From NCBI GenBank assembly GCA_018669845.1, contig JABHSO010000212.1:86394-150393 (forward strand): a stretch of DNA of 64,000 nt, written 5' to 3'. Below are positions 25,536-34,597 of the stretch, one piece after another. Under the pieces are notes generated by a model. The model made no database searches. It saw only the letters and a list, made by a program, of their open reading frames with translations, and was not told the origin of the DNA. The DNA is from Gammaproteobacteria bacterium. GTDB taxonomy: Bacteria; Pseudomonadota; Gammaproteobacteria; GCA-001735895. The first letter of the stretch is position 1, and the number at the start of each line of letters is the position of its first letter. Both the position numbers and the translations under genes were made by a program.

Positions 25536-25949
25536 ATGACACATGATGTTACTCAGTTAAGCAAAAAGAATACCCGGCACAGAAGTATTATTTTATTTTT
25601 TTGCACGCTCTCAGGACTGTCCTGTTTTAGCGTTTTAGCGGAGTATGCCGATGTTGTGTTAAATCGAAATGCCGAATTTAATGATATGCCTCCGGTGGTA
25701 TTTCCACACTGGTTTCATCGTATCCGGTTTCGCTGTAAAGTTTGTCATCATGAGTTGGGATTTAAAATGCGCGCGGGATCCAATGATATAACCATGGGTG
25801 ATATCATCGATGGAAAATATTGTGGCATGTGTCATAACGGCGAGATAGCCTGGTCGGTGGATAATTGTGAGCTTTGTCATTCGGGTAAACCCGGCCTGAA
25901 AACGGGTATGCAGGGTAGTAATGAGACATCCGGGCCGGGCAGATGGTGA
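25536..25949 (+). CDS. Triheme c7-type cytochrome (paralogue A2)
   Basis: Paralogue of the cytochrome at 21776: the same VVFPHWFHRIRFRCKVCH block and three heme sites, CKVCH, CGMCH and CELCH, followed by HSGKPG. A membrane-inserting stretch (SIILFFCTLSGLSCFSVLA) serves as signal peptide, with an unusually polar N-terminal extension. The ORF track begins at a TTG (25518) that overlaps the preceding stop; I prefer the ATG at 25536, though the ribosome site is weak for both. It is the fourth c7-type gene of the cluster and mirrors the order of the first pair. Confidence 0.82.
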   Translation: MTHDVTQLSKKNTRHRSIILFFCTLSGLSCFSVLAEYADVVLNRNAEFNDMPPVVFPHWFHRIRFRCKVCHHELGFKMRAGSNDITMGDIIDGKYCGMCHNGEIAWSVDNCELCHSGKPGLKTGMQGSNETSGPGRW

Positions 25950-25977
25950 TAAGATTTTTTACATTCAGGAAAATCTA

Positions 25978-27084
25978 ATGGTTTGCAGGCGAAACTTATT
26001 ACTAACATTTTTGTTCAGCCTGATATTGCTGGGAGGATGTAGTGCGCCGTCGAGTCGATATTCATTTCAAATGCCTCAATCCTATGAGCCCGCTGCAGTT
26101 GAAAATTCCACAGCATCCCGCCAGCTGGTGTGGCCGTCTCCACCCGAAGTTGCGCGTTATCGTTATGTAGGGGATATTCGAGGCGAGTCGAACCGTTTAC
26201 CGGGTAAAATCCCGGACAGTTTACTGGCACGGTTTTTTTCTGCCATAGTGGGCGTTGAACGGCAATTAGATTCTGTTATTGATTTACTACGCCCGCAACA
26301 GGTGATGGTAGATGAATCCGAGCGAATTTATGTGGCGGATGCAGGAAGGCAGTCCGTCTTCGTATTTGATCAGCAAAACAATGAATTCTTAATCTGGAAT
26401 GAAAGCAACCTGAATATTCCTTTCCTCAGTCCGATTGGTATTGTCATTGCCGACAACAAGGTGCTGGTCACCGATTCTGAACAGAGTGTAGTGTACCGAC
26501 TGAGTTTCACTGGAGAGTTGATCGATAGTATCGGTCGCAACGTGCTTAAACGCCCAACCGGTATTAGCTACGATGTGGTTACTAAACGCATTTTTATTGC
26601 GGACACCGGTGATGATAATATCAAGGTTTTTGATCTACAGGGAACGCTGATCGATGTGTATGGCAATAAAGGGACTCGAGTGGGGGAATTTAACAGGCCG
26701 ACTTTTCTAAGTTATAAAAATGGATTGCTGTATGTCGCTGACTCGATGAATGCCAGGGTTCAGGTGTTGAATGACCAGGGGGACAGTGTCAATAGCATAG
26801 GTGAGCGAGGGTTGTTTATTGGTAATCTCTCACGTCCAAAAGGTTTAGCCACGGATTCGGATGGCAATATTTATGTTGCCGAAAGTTATTATGATCATGT
26901 GTTGATTTATAATGCCAGTGGTGAATTATTAATGTCGCTGGGCGGGCCGGGCAATCAGGCCGGAAAGTTTTCTCAGCCTACGGGATTATGGGTAGACGAT
27001 CAAGACCGGTTATATGTTTCTGATATGTTGAATAGCCGAGTTTCGGTTTTTCAGTATCTGGGTGGCCAGGAACATGAAAAGTAA
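25978..27084 (+). CDS. Second NHL-repeat beta-propeller lipoprotein
   Basis: The ATG at 25978 has an AGGA site and gives a signal peptide with lipobox (LILLGGC); the ORF track start is 19 codons earlier. About six NHL blades follow, including RPQQVMVDESERIYVAD, RPTGISYDVVTKRIFIAD, RPTFLSYKNGLLYVAD, RPKGLATDSDGNIYVAE and QPTGLWVDDQDRLYVSD. It is a paralogue of the lipoprotein at 15.8 kb, including a shared SRPKG-like central region. Its 3' end overlaps the start of the 11-heme cytochrome gene, so the two are translated together. A scaffold or partner role for that cytochrome is inferred. Confidence 0.88.
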   Translation: MVCRRNLLLTFLFSLILLGGCSAPSSRYSFQMPQSYEPAAVENSTASRQLVWPSPPEVARYRYVGDIRGESNRLPGKIPDSLLARFFSAIVGVERQLDSVIDLLRPQQVMVDESERIYVADAGRQSVFVFDQQNNEFLIWNESNLNIPFLSPIGIVIADNKVLVTDSEQSVVYRLSFTGELIDSIGRNVLKRPTGISYDVVTKRIFIADTGDDNIKVFDLQGTLIDVYGNKGTRVGEFNRPTFLSYKNGLLYVADSMNARVQVLNDQGDSVNSIGERGLFIGNLSRPKGLATDSDGNIYVAESYYDHVLIYNASGELLMSLGGPGNQAGKFSQPTGLWVDDQDRLYVSDMLNSRVSVFQYLGGQEHEK

Positions 27085-29467
27085 CATGAAACTACAGATG
27101 CGAATTTTATTTACGCTGCTGATGATTTTTTATCACCCGCTAAACGTGGCAGAGAGAATATCCGATATAGCGAATACCCGTCATAATTTTTCCACATCGG
27201 GCACGGGTACGGTAAAAGCCAGCGAGGAAAGCCAGATTTGTGTCTTCTGCCATACACCTCACCATTCAGAGTCGATACCAAATGCACCTTTGTGGAATCG
27301 CAAGGCGTCCGGTGCAACTTATACGCCGTATACTTCTAATTCCATTGATGCTAACGATATCGCGGCTACGCCGGGTGGTAGCTCGAAACTCTGCCTGTCC
27401 TGTCACGATGGAACCATCGCCATCGGTTCGGTGAATGTGCTGAATGCCCAGTCTAATGTGAATATCAATTTAACGGGTACCGGAGCCGGCGGAGTGATGC
27501 CTTCCGGTGCCGGTGATACGACCGGTTTTACGCGAAAACTGGGCACCGACCTGGGTAATGATCATCCCATATCGTTCACTTATAACAGTGTACTGGCGAA
27601 TACCGATGGTGAATTACGCAACCCGGATATCGAGGCGCATATTGGTAACCGGGTAGCCGGTAATACTCCTTTGGTTCCGCTGCAAGATAATCAGCTGCAA
27701 TGTACCAGCTGTCATGACCCACATATCCGCGACAGTGATATAGGCAATAATATTAAATTCCTACGTCTGAACCGGTTTCAGCAAGGCATTCCTGCGGGCG
27801 GTAATTTTAGTGCGGCAAATGATATTGTGTGTCTGGCCTGTCACGATAAGCTGGGTCAGGCTTGGTCCGGTTCGGCACATGCCGACCCGCTAACGGCAAA
27901 TGAAACTTACACCACCGCAGCTGCCAATCAACGAGAATTTGCGCTCAACCTGCCAGTGTGGAAAGCATCCTGTTTAAACTGTCATGATACGCACACCGTG
28001 CAGGGTTCAAGACGATTGCTCAGAGAGGGTACCGATAGCCTGTCGACACCCAAGACCGGCGGCAATGCAGCGCTGGAAGAAGCCTGTTATACCTGTCATT
28101 CGGCAACCGGTGGTGTGTTGAACGGGCAGGGTGGAGGATTATTCGAAGTACCCGATATCAAAACAGATTTTACTACCGGCCTGACGCATATGCCGATTAC
28201 CACTGTTGATCAATCTGGCATTGACGAAACGCATGATGTGGTGGATGCAGACCTGGTAGAAAATAAAACCAAGTTTAATTTGAGTAATCGCCACGTGGAA
28301 TGCACCGATTGTCATAATCCGCACCGGGTAACTAAAAACAGGTTATTTAATAATACTTCATCAACAGCGGCGGGGACTCATTCCCATGTCTCTGGACATA
28401 CCAATATTGCATCGGGTGTATTGCGCGGCTCCTGGGGAGTAGAGCCGGTATATGGTTCGAATAGATTCGACCCCACTAACTTTCCAGTCAGTTACATCGT
28501 CAAACGCGGTGATGGTGGTGATGGCGCCAGTACTCAGCTAAGCAGCACGCATATTACGCGTGAATATCAAATCTGTCTGAAATGTCATTCCGATTATGCG
28601 TATGGCAGCAATCCTCCTAACCTGGGGGATACCGGAGGCAATACTTCCGCAGGTACTAATGATGTCAGTGAATACACCAATCAGGCCATCGAATTTCAGG
28701 CTCCGCTGAGCCATAAGGGTGAAGTGACCACACTCGATTCCGGTGCATCTTCATCCTATTCAACTAATAACCACCGCTCCTGGCATCCCGTCATCGATAA
28801 TACCGGACGCACGCTGGCCATTCGTAATGCCAACTCGGAAAACTGGTTATCGCCATTTAATGGTGCCGCCAATGTAGGCAATCAAACGATGTATTGTTCA
28901 GATTGTCACGGTTCCAACACCGGCTCTGGCACCTCTGCACCCTCCGGTGGAGAAAACGGCAATGCCTGGGGACCGCATGGCTCGAGTAATAATTTTATTC
29001 TGAAAGGAGGTTGGAGTCAGAATACCGGAACGGGAAATTCGAATGACCTTTGTTTTAAATGCCATGACTTTAATCTGTATGCCACAAGAGGAGGAGGGCG
29101 CAGCGGTTTTGGCGGCTCCAAGGATGAAAATCTACATTCTTTTCATGCCGATAAGATCGGTCACTTAAATTGTAGCTGGTGTCATGTCTCGGTACCGCAT
29201 GGCTGGAAAAATAAAGCCTTCCTGGTGAACCTGAATGACGTGGGACTCGAGGCCGGGTCAGCGCCGGGCACGCAGGTCAGGAACAACACCACGGCCGGTT
29301 ATACCAACGGGCCTTATTATAACAATGCATTTCTCAAGATAAGAAGTTTTGCCACCAGCGGTAACTGGGAAGAAACTAATTGCGGGTCGGCAGGTACTCC
29401 GGGTAATGGTGAAATCGGGCGTGACTGGATGAGGGATAGTAGTGAAAATTGTGCCAACCCACCCTGA
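27074..29467 (+). CDS. Undecaheme cytochrome c with an OmcE-like N-terminal module
   Basis: About 797 residues with eleven CxxCH motifs: CVFCH, CLSCH, CTSCH, CLACH, CLNCH, CYTCH, CTDCH, CLKCH, CSDCH, CFKCH and CSWCH. The first four, with HNFSTSG...ICVFCHTPHH...APLWNR...CLSCHDG...NDHPI...SCHDPH...CLACHDK, copy the layout of the tetraheme protein at 18101. Seven further hemes follow in a Gly/Asn-rich part. A signal sequence is present (RILFTLLMIFYHPLNVA). The exact start is unclear: GTG at 27062, ATG at 27074 or ATG at 27086; I use 27074. The gene overlaps the NHL lipoprotein gene. It is a candidate for an outer-membrane or cell-surface cytochrome that contacts or caps the tetraheme protein. 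Confidence 0.87.
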   Translation: MKSNMKLQMRILFTLLMIFYHPLNVAERISDIANTRHNFSTSGTGTVKASEESQICVFCHTPHHSESIPNAPLWNRKASGATYTPYTSNSIDANDIAATPGGSSKLCLSCHDGTIAIGSVNVLNAQSNVNINLTGTGAGGVMPSGAGDTTGFTRKLGTDLGNDHPISFTYNSVLANTDGELRNPDIEAHIGNRVAGNTPLVPLQDNQLQCTSCHDPHIRDSDIGNNIKFLRLNRFQQGIPAGGNFSAANDIVCLACHDKLGQAWSGSAHADPLTANETYTTAAANQREFALNLPVWKASCLNCHDTHTVQGSRRLLREGTDSLSTPKTGGNAALEEACYTCHSATGGVLNGQGGGLFEVPDIKTDFTTGLTHMPITTVDQSGIDETHDVVDADLVENKTKFNLSNRHVECTDCHNPHRVTKNRLFNNTSSTAAGTHSHVSGHTNIASGVLRGSWGVEPVYGSNRFDPTNFPVSYIVKRGDGGDGASTQLSSTHITREYQICLKCHSDYAYGSNPPNLGDTGGNTSAGTNDVSEYTNQAIEFQAPLSHKGEVTTLDSGASSSYSTNNHRSWHPVIDNTGRTLAIRNANSENWLSPFNGAANVGNQTMYCSDCHGSNTGSGTSAPSGGENGNAWGPHGSSNNFILKGGWSQNTGTGNSNDLCFKCHDFNLYATRGGGRSGFGGSKDENLHSFHADKIGHLNCSWCHVSVPHGWKNKAFLVNLNDVGLEAGSAPGTQVRNNTTAGYTNGPYYNNAFLKIRSFATSGNWEETNCGSAGTPGNGEIGRDWMRDSSENCANPP

Positions 29468-29486
29468 TCAGGCTCAGCCAGTTGGT

Positions 29487-30452
29487 ATGACTATGCTGCT
29501 GGCCTCGAGTCGCAGCACGCTGGTGTTGCTGGTTTACCTTGCACTGTCGATAATTGTTTTTTATCAACTGCCTGTTGAAGGTAGATACTGGTTATTGATT
29601 CCGCCGGTCGTGTTATTAATGATCAATTTTATTGCGGCTGTTGCGGTGCGCGGAGTGATGACCAGTAACCTGCCATTAATGCTGTTTCATTTTGCTTTAA
29701 TCATACTGGTGGTTTTGTCAATGCTGGGGCAGATGAGCTATCTGAAGGCCACCCTCGAGCTGGCCACGAATGAAGAGTTTGCGGGGCAGTTGGAGAATGT
29801 GCGTAAAGGGGCCTGGCATGACTATGGCCTGAACGATGTGCGTTTTACCAACCTGGGGTTTGAGATAAATTACCATAAGGGCGTGAAACGCAATAATACC
29901 CTCAACAGGATTGCATTGAGCGATGCTGATGGAACTCTAAGTCAGGTTGAGATAGGGGATCATGTGCCGCTGGTGATTGGACATTATCGTTTCTATACTT
30001 CGCATAACAAAGGTTATGCGCCGGTCTTTGCATGGAAAGCAACACAGGCAAAACAGTCTGTTAGCGGCAGCATCCATTTGCCGGCTTATCCGACCAATGA
30101 ATACAGGCAGGCACTGGAATGGCAGATTCCGGGTAGCCAGCTGAAAATCTGGACCCAGTTAAAGATTGAACAAGATGTGTTACCACTGGATCGGGATTTC
30201 CAGTTTACCTTGCCGCAACAACATCACCTGGTTATTCGTTATAACGATTCACGATATGAGTTAAAGGCCGGTGATGAACTCGAACTTGATCAGGGCATTT
30301 TAACCTATCAGGGTTTAACCAGCTGGATGGGTTATAAAGTGGATTATGACTGGACACGCCCCTGGTTACTGGCTACCAGTCTGGTGGCGCTGTTTAACCT
30401 GTTTCTGCATTTTCTGCTGAAATTTAGAAAAGCTGAAAATGCTTTAACATGA
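29487..30452 (+). CDS. resB: ResB/CcsB-like cytochrome c biogenesis protein
   Basis: A roughly 321-residue membrane protein. Three N-terminal helices (TLVLLVYLALSIIVFYQL, YWLLIPPVVLLMINFIAAVAV, PLMLFHFALIILVVLSML) precede a large periplasmic domain with the ResB-like segments YRFYTSHNKGYAPVF and LTYQGLTSWMGYKV, and a last helix (WLLATSLVALFNLFLHFLL) closes it. ResB/CcsB binds heme with CcsA for attachment to apocytochromes. This is the short form of the family and pairs naturally with the ccsA at 4.2 kb. I use the ATG at 29487, just after the stop of the 11-heme gene; the ORF track uses a GTG overlapping that gene. A GSU0612-0618-like arrangement in Geobacter also joins ResB, CcsA and OmcE, from memory. 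Confidence 0.82.
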   Translation: MTMLLASSRSTLVLLVYLALSIIVFYQLPVEGRYWLLIPPVVLLMINFIAAVAVRGVMTSNLPLMLFHFALIILVVLSMLGQMSYLKATLELATNEEFAGQLENVRKGAWHDYGLNDVRFTNLGFEINYHKGVKRNNTLNRIALSDADGTLSQVEIGDHVPLVIGHYRFYTSHNKGYAPVFAWKATQAKQSVSGSIHLPAYPTNEYRQALEWQIPGSQLKIWTQLKIEQDVLPLDRDFQFTLPQQHHLVIRYNDSRYELKAGDELELDQGILTYQGLTSWMGYKVDYDWTRPWLLATSLVALFNLFLHFLLKFRKAENALT

Positions 30453-30718
30453 GAGAAGTTTGAGACCGATTAATCATGGTTATGGAAATAGTATTTTTTT
30501 ATTATGTAGCATGGGTTGGATAACTGGTTAATTCGCAAAGATAATAATGGCTGTTGGAGTATGTGAAGAGCCTGTAGTTGTTAACCGGGCAAAAAGTAAG
30601 GCCGGCATTAACTATACCGGTATTATCATCTCATTTACCAGGCGTAGTTAACGTGATTATCTACGTTAAAAGGTTAGCTGTTTTATCCATCAAACAAAAA
30701 CCAGAGAGGGTATTTTTC

Positions 30719-31240
30719 ATGAAACTGACATCCGTTTCCAGACGTTTAGTTGTTTTAACGGCTTTAGCCGTCACACCACTTATGCCGCTTCAGGCCGCAC
30801 CGAATACGGCTGTCAGTCCGAATGGACTGGAGCTACCGCAAAACTATAAAGACTGGAAAGTAATTTCCACTTCCCATCGAATAGATAATAACACCATGAG
30901 AATTATACTGGGCAATGATATCGCGATTAAAGCGTCCCGTAGCGATAATATGAATCCATGGCCGGATGGAGCCATTCTGGGTAAGCTGGTGTTTAAACAG
31001 GTTGCTGAAAAAAACTGGCCGTCGGCTATTGCACCGGACAAGTTTGTGCATGCTGAATTCATGTACAAAGATGCAAAAAAATACAAATCGAATGGTACCG
31101 GTTGGGGCTGGGCACGCTGGTTAGGTATGGATCAAAAACCTTATGGCAAGGATGAAAATCTGGCACAGCCCTGTATAACCTGCCATGTACCGGTAAAAGG
31201 TCGAGATTGGGTGTTTACTACAGCTATCAAATTACCTTGA
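30719..31240 (+). CDS. Cytochrome P460-family protein
   Basis: The ATG at 30719, with a GAGAGGG site, gives a signal peptide (LVVLTALAVTPLMPLQAAP); the ORF track begins 47 codons earlier. The mature domain starts NYKDWKVISTSHR, continues with ILGNDIA, WPDGAILGKLVFK and FMYKDAKKY, and ends with a single heme site CITCHVPVKGRDWVFT. This order is that of cytochrome P460, whose c-type heme is cross-linked to a lysine and which oxidises hydroxylamine in some bacteria; other members have different or unknown roles. Whether the cross-link lysine is present needs an alignment. It follows resB by 266 nt on the same strand and may be its own transcript. Confidence 0.8.
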   Translation: MKLTSVSRRLVVLTALAVTPLMPLQAAPNTAVSPNGLELPQNYKDWKVISTSHRIDNNTMRIILGNDIAIKASRSDNMNPWPDGAILGKLVFKQVAEKNWPSAIAPDKFVHAEFMYKDAKKYKSNGTGWGWARWLGMDQKPYGKDENLAQPCITCHVPVKGRDWVFTTAIKLP

Positions 31241-31399
31241 TGAAATAACTAATGAATAAAGTAGCGAGTTTCGATCTTGATACTCGCAATAATTGTTTAA
31301 TATCTACAATACTATCAAGCCCGAAGGGTCACGATAGTTAATATGGACCACTGTGATACCATTAAATTTGAACAGGCCTGCCGCTAATTTCGACAACTA

Positions 31400-33214
31400 T
31401 TAAAAGTGAAAACCAAATCCAAACATGACCGGATAGATTCCAAACACACCCAGTCCACCCATACTAATGCCGAGCAATATGAATGTGAATGGTACCCACA
31501 CCAGCACTCTGGCTACGGGGTGCTCCCAGCCATGCGAATGCATAAATGGCATTAGCATAAAGCCGATGGCTAAGCCGATAAAAGCGATCTGGAAAGTAGA
31601 AAGGGCGACGCTAACAAAAAACAGCCCGGCTATGAACTCAGCACTTCGAAGCCCTCTGTGATCTGGGTGAGTTTCAGAGAAGAATTGAACTATTTTTTGT
31701 AGTAGCCCCTGTTTATGTAATGTACCAACTTTGTGCGAGTTATCATCTTTATCACCGGTGACCAGAAAGCGGGCTTTACCCGTCAGGCAGTAGCCAAAAA
31801 CGGCAACCGAGGTCATTGGGCTTAAGGTGGCATACAGCGCGGTACTGTGACATAAAAAAGTAAATAATCGTCTTCCCTGTTTACGCAGTTCCAGTATAAA
31901 ACAAGAGACTGGAGCCAGAATGGTAATAATAGTCACCAGGAAAAAGTCCCAGTGATACAGTTTGGTAAACAGATCCGGTAATGTGATCATCGGGAATACG
32001 AATTCACTGCCCGATAACACAAACGTAACATCCTGATGTAGCCCCATGGTCAATGGCATGACGATGCCTGAGTTAACCATAAACACAAAGAAAAAGAAGG
32101 TCATGGGTAAATTGACAGTTGGAAATAGAATATCCAGTTTTTCTACCAGCGATATATTGCGAGACTTGATCAACCAGGACATACAGTGGGTCAAAAATTC
32201 ACAGGTTCCGCGCGTCCACTTGATATGCCTGATTCGAAACGCACGCACAGAGTCAGGAAAGTCTTCCTGGCACACAACGTCTTCGGCGAATGTACCATAA
32301 TAACCCTGTTCTCTAATTGCTATTGCGTAGGCTAAATCTTCACTGACCAGTTCAGGGAATCCCTTAACCTGTTTCCAGCAGGCTGTTTTCAGTAAGGCAC
32401 CATGCCCCAGGAACATGACAAAACCAAATCGGTTGCGCAACGGTTGATACCACTTCCAGTGAATATCAACGCCGAGATACATATCTTTTTTGAGCTTGTT
32501 ATCATTGGTCTGGATACAGGTATGATTGGCCTGTACAAAACCACAGTGTGGATCTGACTGCAGGCGTGGAACCAGACGCAACAGGAAATCACGGGGCAGG
32601 ATTTCATCCGCATCAACAATAGCGAATAGTGGTTCGGTTACATGATATGTCAGGGCATTATTGAGGTTGCCTGCCTTAAACCCGCTACGTTTCTCACGTC
32701 GAATGACCTGAACCCGACTTTCACCATAATTACTGGCAAAAGCATCAATTTTTTGTTTGTACTCCTCACGGGTGCTATCGTCCAGAATGTATATTTTAAA
32801 GTTCTGATAATAAAGGTTTACACAGGATATTGCGCTTTCTTCAATGAAATCATTACAGGTGGTATATAACACGGCAACACTGGTATCAGGCATAGGCGCA
32901 TTTTCGTCATATACAAAGCCCTGGTGGGGTAGGGCCCGATCAATAATCGAAAACAGTACGATGCTAATGTTATACACACCATAGAGCCAGGCGATTTCGA
33001 CGAATACAATAAAGTATCCAAGTGATATCCACTGAAACAGACTCTCGGCATCTTCCAGTATCGTCACCAGCCGTGGATGAAACCACAGCAGCAGCAATCC
33101 CCAAATCACAAACACGGTTAAGAACAGGTAAGGTTTCCTGTTAGCGATATGTGCAAAGTTTTGTTCGCTGAAGCGGCTAAAAACATTTTGAAAAGCTCGT
33201 TGCAAAGTGGTCAT
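31400..33214 (-). CDS. Membrane glycosyltransferase, family 2 (cellulose-synthase-like)
   Basis: A 604-residue inner-membrane enzyme: two N-terminal helices, a cytoplasmic catalytic domain, then four or five C-terminal helices. The catalytic landmarks are in order: YILDDSTREEYK (first Asp region), VDADEILPRDF (D-x-D, sugar-nucleotide and metal binding), SEDLAYAIAIREQG (catalytic base region) and RIRHIKWTRGT, which replaces the QxxRW box. This is a processive polysaccharide synthase type. The product cannot be read from sequence. It is co-transcribed with the upstream TPR/outer-membrane protein gene (39-nt gap), which suggests synthesis and export of an exopolysaccharide. Confidence 0.85.
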   Translation of the reverse strand: MTTLQRAFQNVFSRFSEQNFAHIANRKPYLFLTVFVIWGLLLLWFHPRLVTILEDAESLFQWISLGYFIVFVEIAWLYGVYNISIVLFSIIDRALPHQGFVYDENAPMPDTSVAVLYTTCNDFIEESAISCVNLYYQNFKIYILDDSTREEYKQKIDAFASNYGESRVQVIRREKRSGFKAGNLNNALTYHVTEPLFAIVDADEILPRDFLLRLVPRLQSDPHCGFVQANHTCIQTNDNKLKKDMYLGVDIHWKWYQPLRNRFGFVMFLGHGALLKTACWKQVKGFPELVSEDLAYAIAIREQGYYGTFAEDVVCQEDFPDSVRAFRIRHIKWTRGTCEFLTHCMSWLIKSRNISLVEKLDILFPTVNLPMTFFFFVFMVNSGIVMPLTMGLHQDVTFVLSGSEFVFPMITLPDLFTKLYHWDFFLVTIITILAPVSCFILELRKQGRRLFTFLCHSTALYATLSPMTSVAVFGYCLTGKARFLVTGDKDDNSHKVGTLHKQGLLQKIVQFFSETHPDHRGLRSAEFIAGLFFVSVALSTFQIAFIGLAIGFMLMPFMHSHGWEHPVARVLVWVPFTFILLGISMGGLGVFGIYPVMFGFGFHF

Positions 33215-33253
33215 TTTTCCTTCTCCGTATTATTTCATCTGGCTAAAAGATAT

Positions 33254-34597
33254 TCATGGAAGTTGTATCGCGATACCAATCAGCATGGTGCTATAACTAA
33301 TGGATGGTGAATCCTCATAACGAACAGAAAAATTTATTCGATTTTTCTGGCTAATCGGGTAAGAGAACAAAACGTTGGAAGTAAATACACTGCCTTCAGC
33401 TGAGGCAATATCGGATGAAATACGGCCGAATCCAGCACTCAGGCCAACTGACCAACTATCAGGGATAGCGTATTCGCCAAACAGTGCAGCGCGCCATTCC
33501 TTGTCATCGATGGCACCGCTGCTTGACAGGTACAGGCTGGGTTCCAGGCGCAATTTATTACTAACAGGAAATCCGTAAGCTGAGTAGACCAGTTTGTCGG
33601 TATAGTCTTCACTGTGCGGGCTGAGTTGAGCTCCCAGTTTAAAAACATGTTGTTGTGCATTGATGTTTATGCCTTCTACTTTGTAGATTTGCTGGTCAGC
33701 ATCATTGGGTAAATCTCGATTGCCAATTTCCAGGTTTGCCTGCCAGCTTTTATTAATATGACCCAGCACTCCGAGATAATAGGTTTCCGCTTTTTCACCG
33801 GATCTAACCAGGGCCGGATTGTCCAGACTCAACGAATTGTCATAGCGCGTCCAGACTCGAAGATCATCTTTAATCCAGTAACCGATGATGACTTCTCTCA
33901 GTCCTGAATCCCCGCCGTCGGATGTGTCTCCAGCCCAGGCCACAAAGTCAAAGGTCTTTTTCTTTTGATTGATGGTGGCCAGTCCATTGATAGCGTCAGG
34001 ACGCCCCGGAGTGATGATCAGAGCGCGCCGAAAAGCGGTTGCAGCAGCTTCCTCATTATTCAGGGCTAACAGAGCCTGACCCTGTGCAGCAAAAATTTCT
34101 GCATCATCTGGTAGTTGTTTCTCAAGCGCCTGAAAAATTTTAAGCGCCTTCTCAGGTTGCTGGTTCCATAAAGAAGAAAACGCCAGGCCTTTTTGTGCAC
34201 TGATATTATCCGGTGCAGTAGCTAATACTTTATGAAATTGAGTATCGGCTGCGATAAATTCACCAGACCAGGCAAAGTCATAACCCAGACCAATGAGGGC
34301 TTCCTGGTTATCTGGTTTTAGTTCTAGAACGGCTTCGAATTGATCCTGCGCCACCTGGTGATGGCCTTGCCATGAGAGTGCTGTCGCATAACCGAGTTGG
34401 GCTTTAATGTCACTGGGGGTAGCATTCAGAATTTTCAGGTAAGTTTCACCCATGCCTGATATATCACCCGCTTTAGCTATTTGCTCCGCCTGCTGGTGAA
34501 GGTTTTCGGCTAAAGCACAGTTTGCATAAAACACCAGTATAAGCGCGACCAGATAAACCGAATACTGATGCTGTGGATTGAGAGTTGAGCTAGTCAT
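33254..34597 (-). CDS. TPR protein with C-terminal outer-membrane (YaiO-like) barrel
   Basis: A signal peptide (LVALILVFYANCALA) is followed by about five TPR units (LGYATALSWQGHHQVAQDQF, IGLGYDFAWSGEFIAADTQF, AQKGLAFSSLWNQQPEKAL, AAQGQALLALNNEEAAATAF). The last 220 residues are alternating beta strands ending FSVRYEDSPSISYSTMLIGIAIQLP, a barrel-like C-terminus resembling YaiO outer-membrane proteins. The TPR-plus-barrel layout is that of polysaccharide export proteins such as PgaA/BcsC, in reduced form. With the synthase next to it, it likely exports the polymer through the outer membrane. Confidence 0.75.
   Translation of the reverse strand: MTSSTLNPQHQYSVYLVALILVFYANCALAENLHQQAEQIAKAGDISGMGETYLKILNATPSDIKAQLGYATALSWQGHHQVAQDQFEAVLELKPDNQEALIGLGYDFAWSGEFIAADTQFHKVLATAPDNISAQKGLAFSSLWNQQPEKALKIFQALEKQLPDDAEIFAAQGQALLALNNEEAAATAFRRALIITPGRPDAINGLATINQKKKTFDFVAWAGDTSDGGDSGLREVIIGYWIKDDLRVWTRYDNSLSLDNPALVRSGEKAETYYLGVLGHINKSWQANLEIGNRDLPNDADQQIYKVEGININAQQHVFKLGAQLSPHSEDYTDKLVYSAYGFPVSNKLRLEPSLYLSSSGAIDDKEWRAALFGEYAIPDSWSVGLSAGFGRISSDIASAEGSVFTSNVLFSYPISQKNRINFSVRYEDSPSISYSTMLIGIAIQLP

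Noticed and set aside
29442-29486. GTG start for ResB overlapping the 11-heme gene
   Set aside because: Gives a polar 15-residue extension before the first membrane helix; the ATG at 29487 is more natural.
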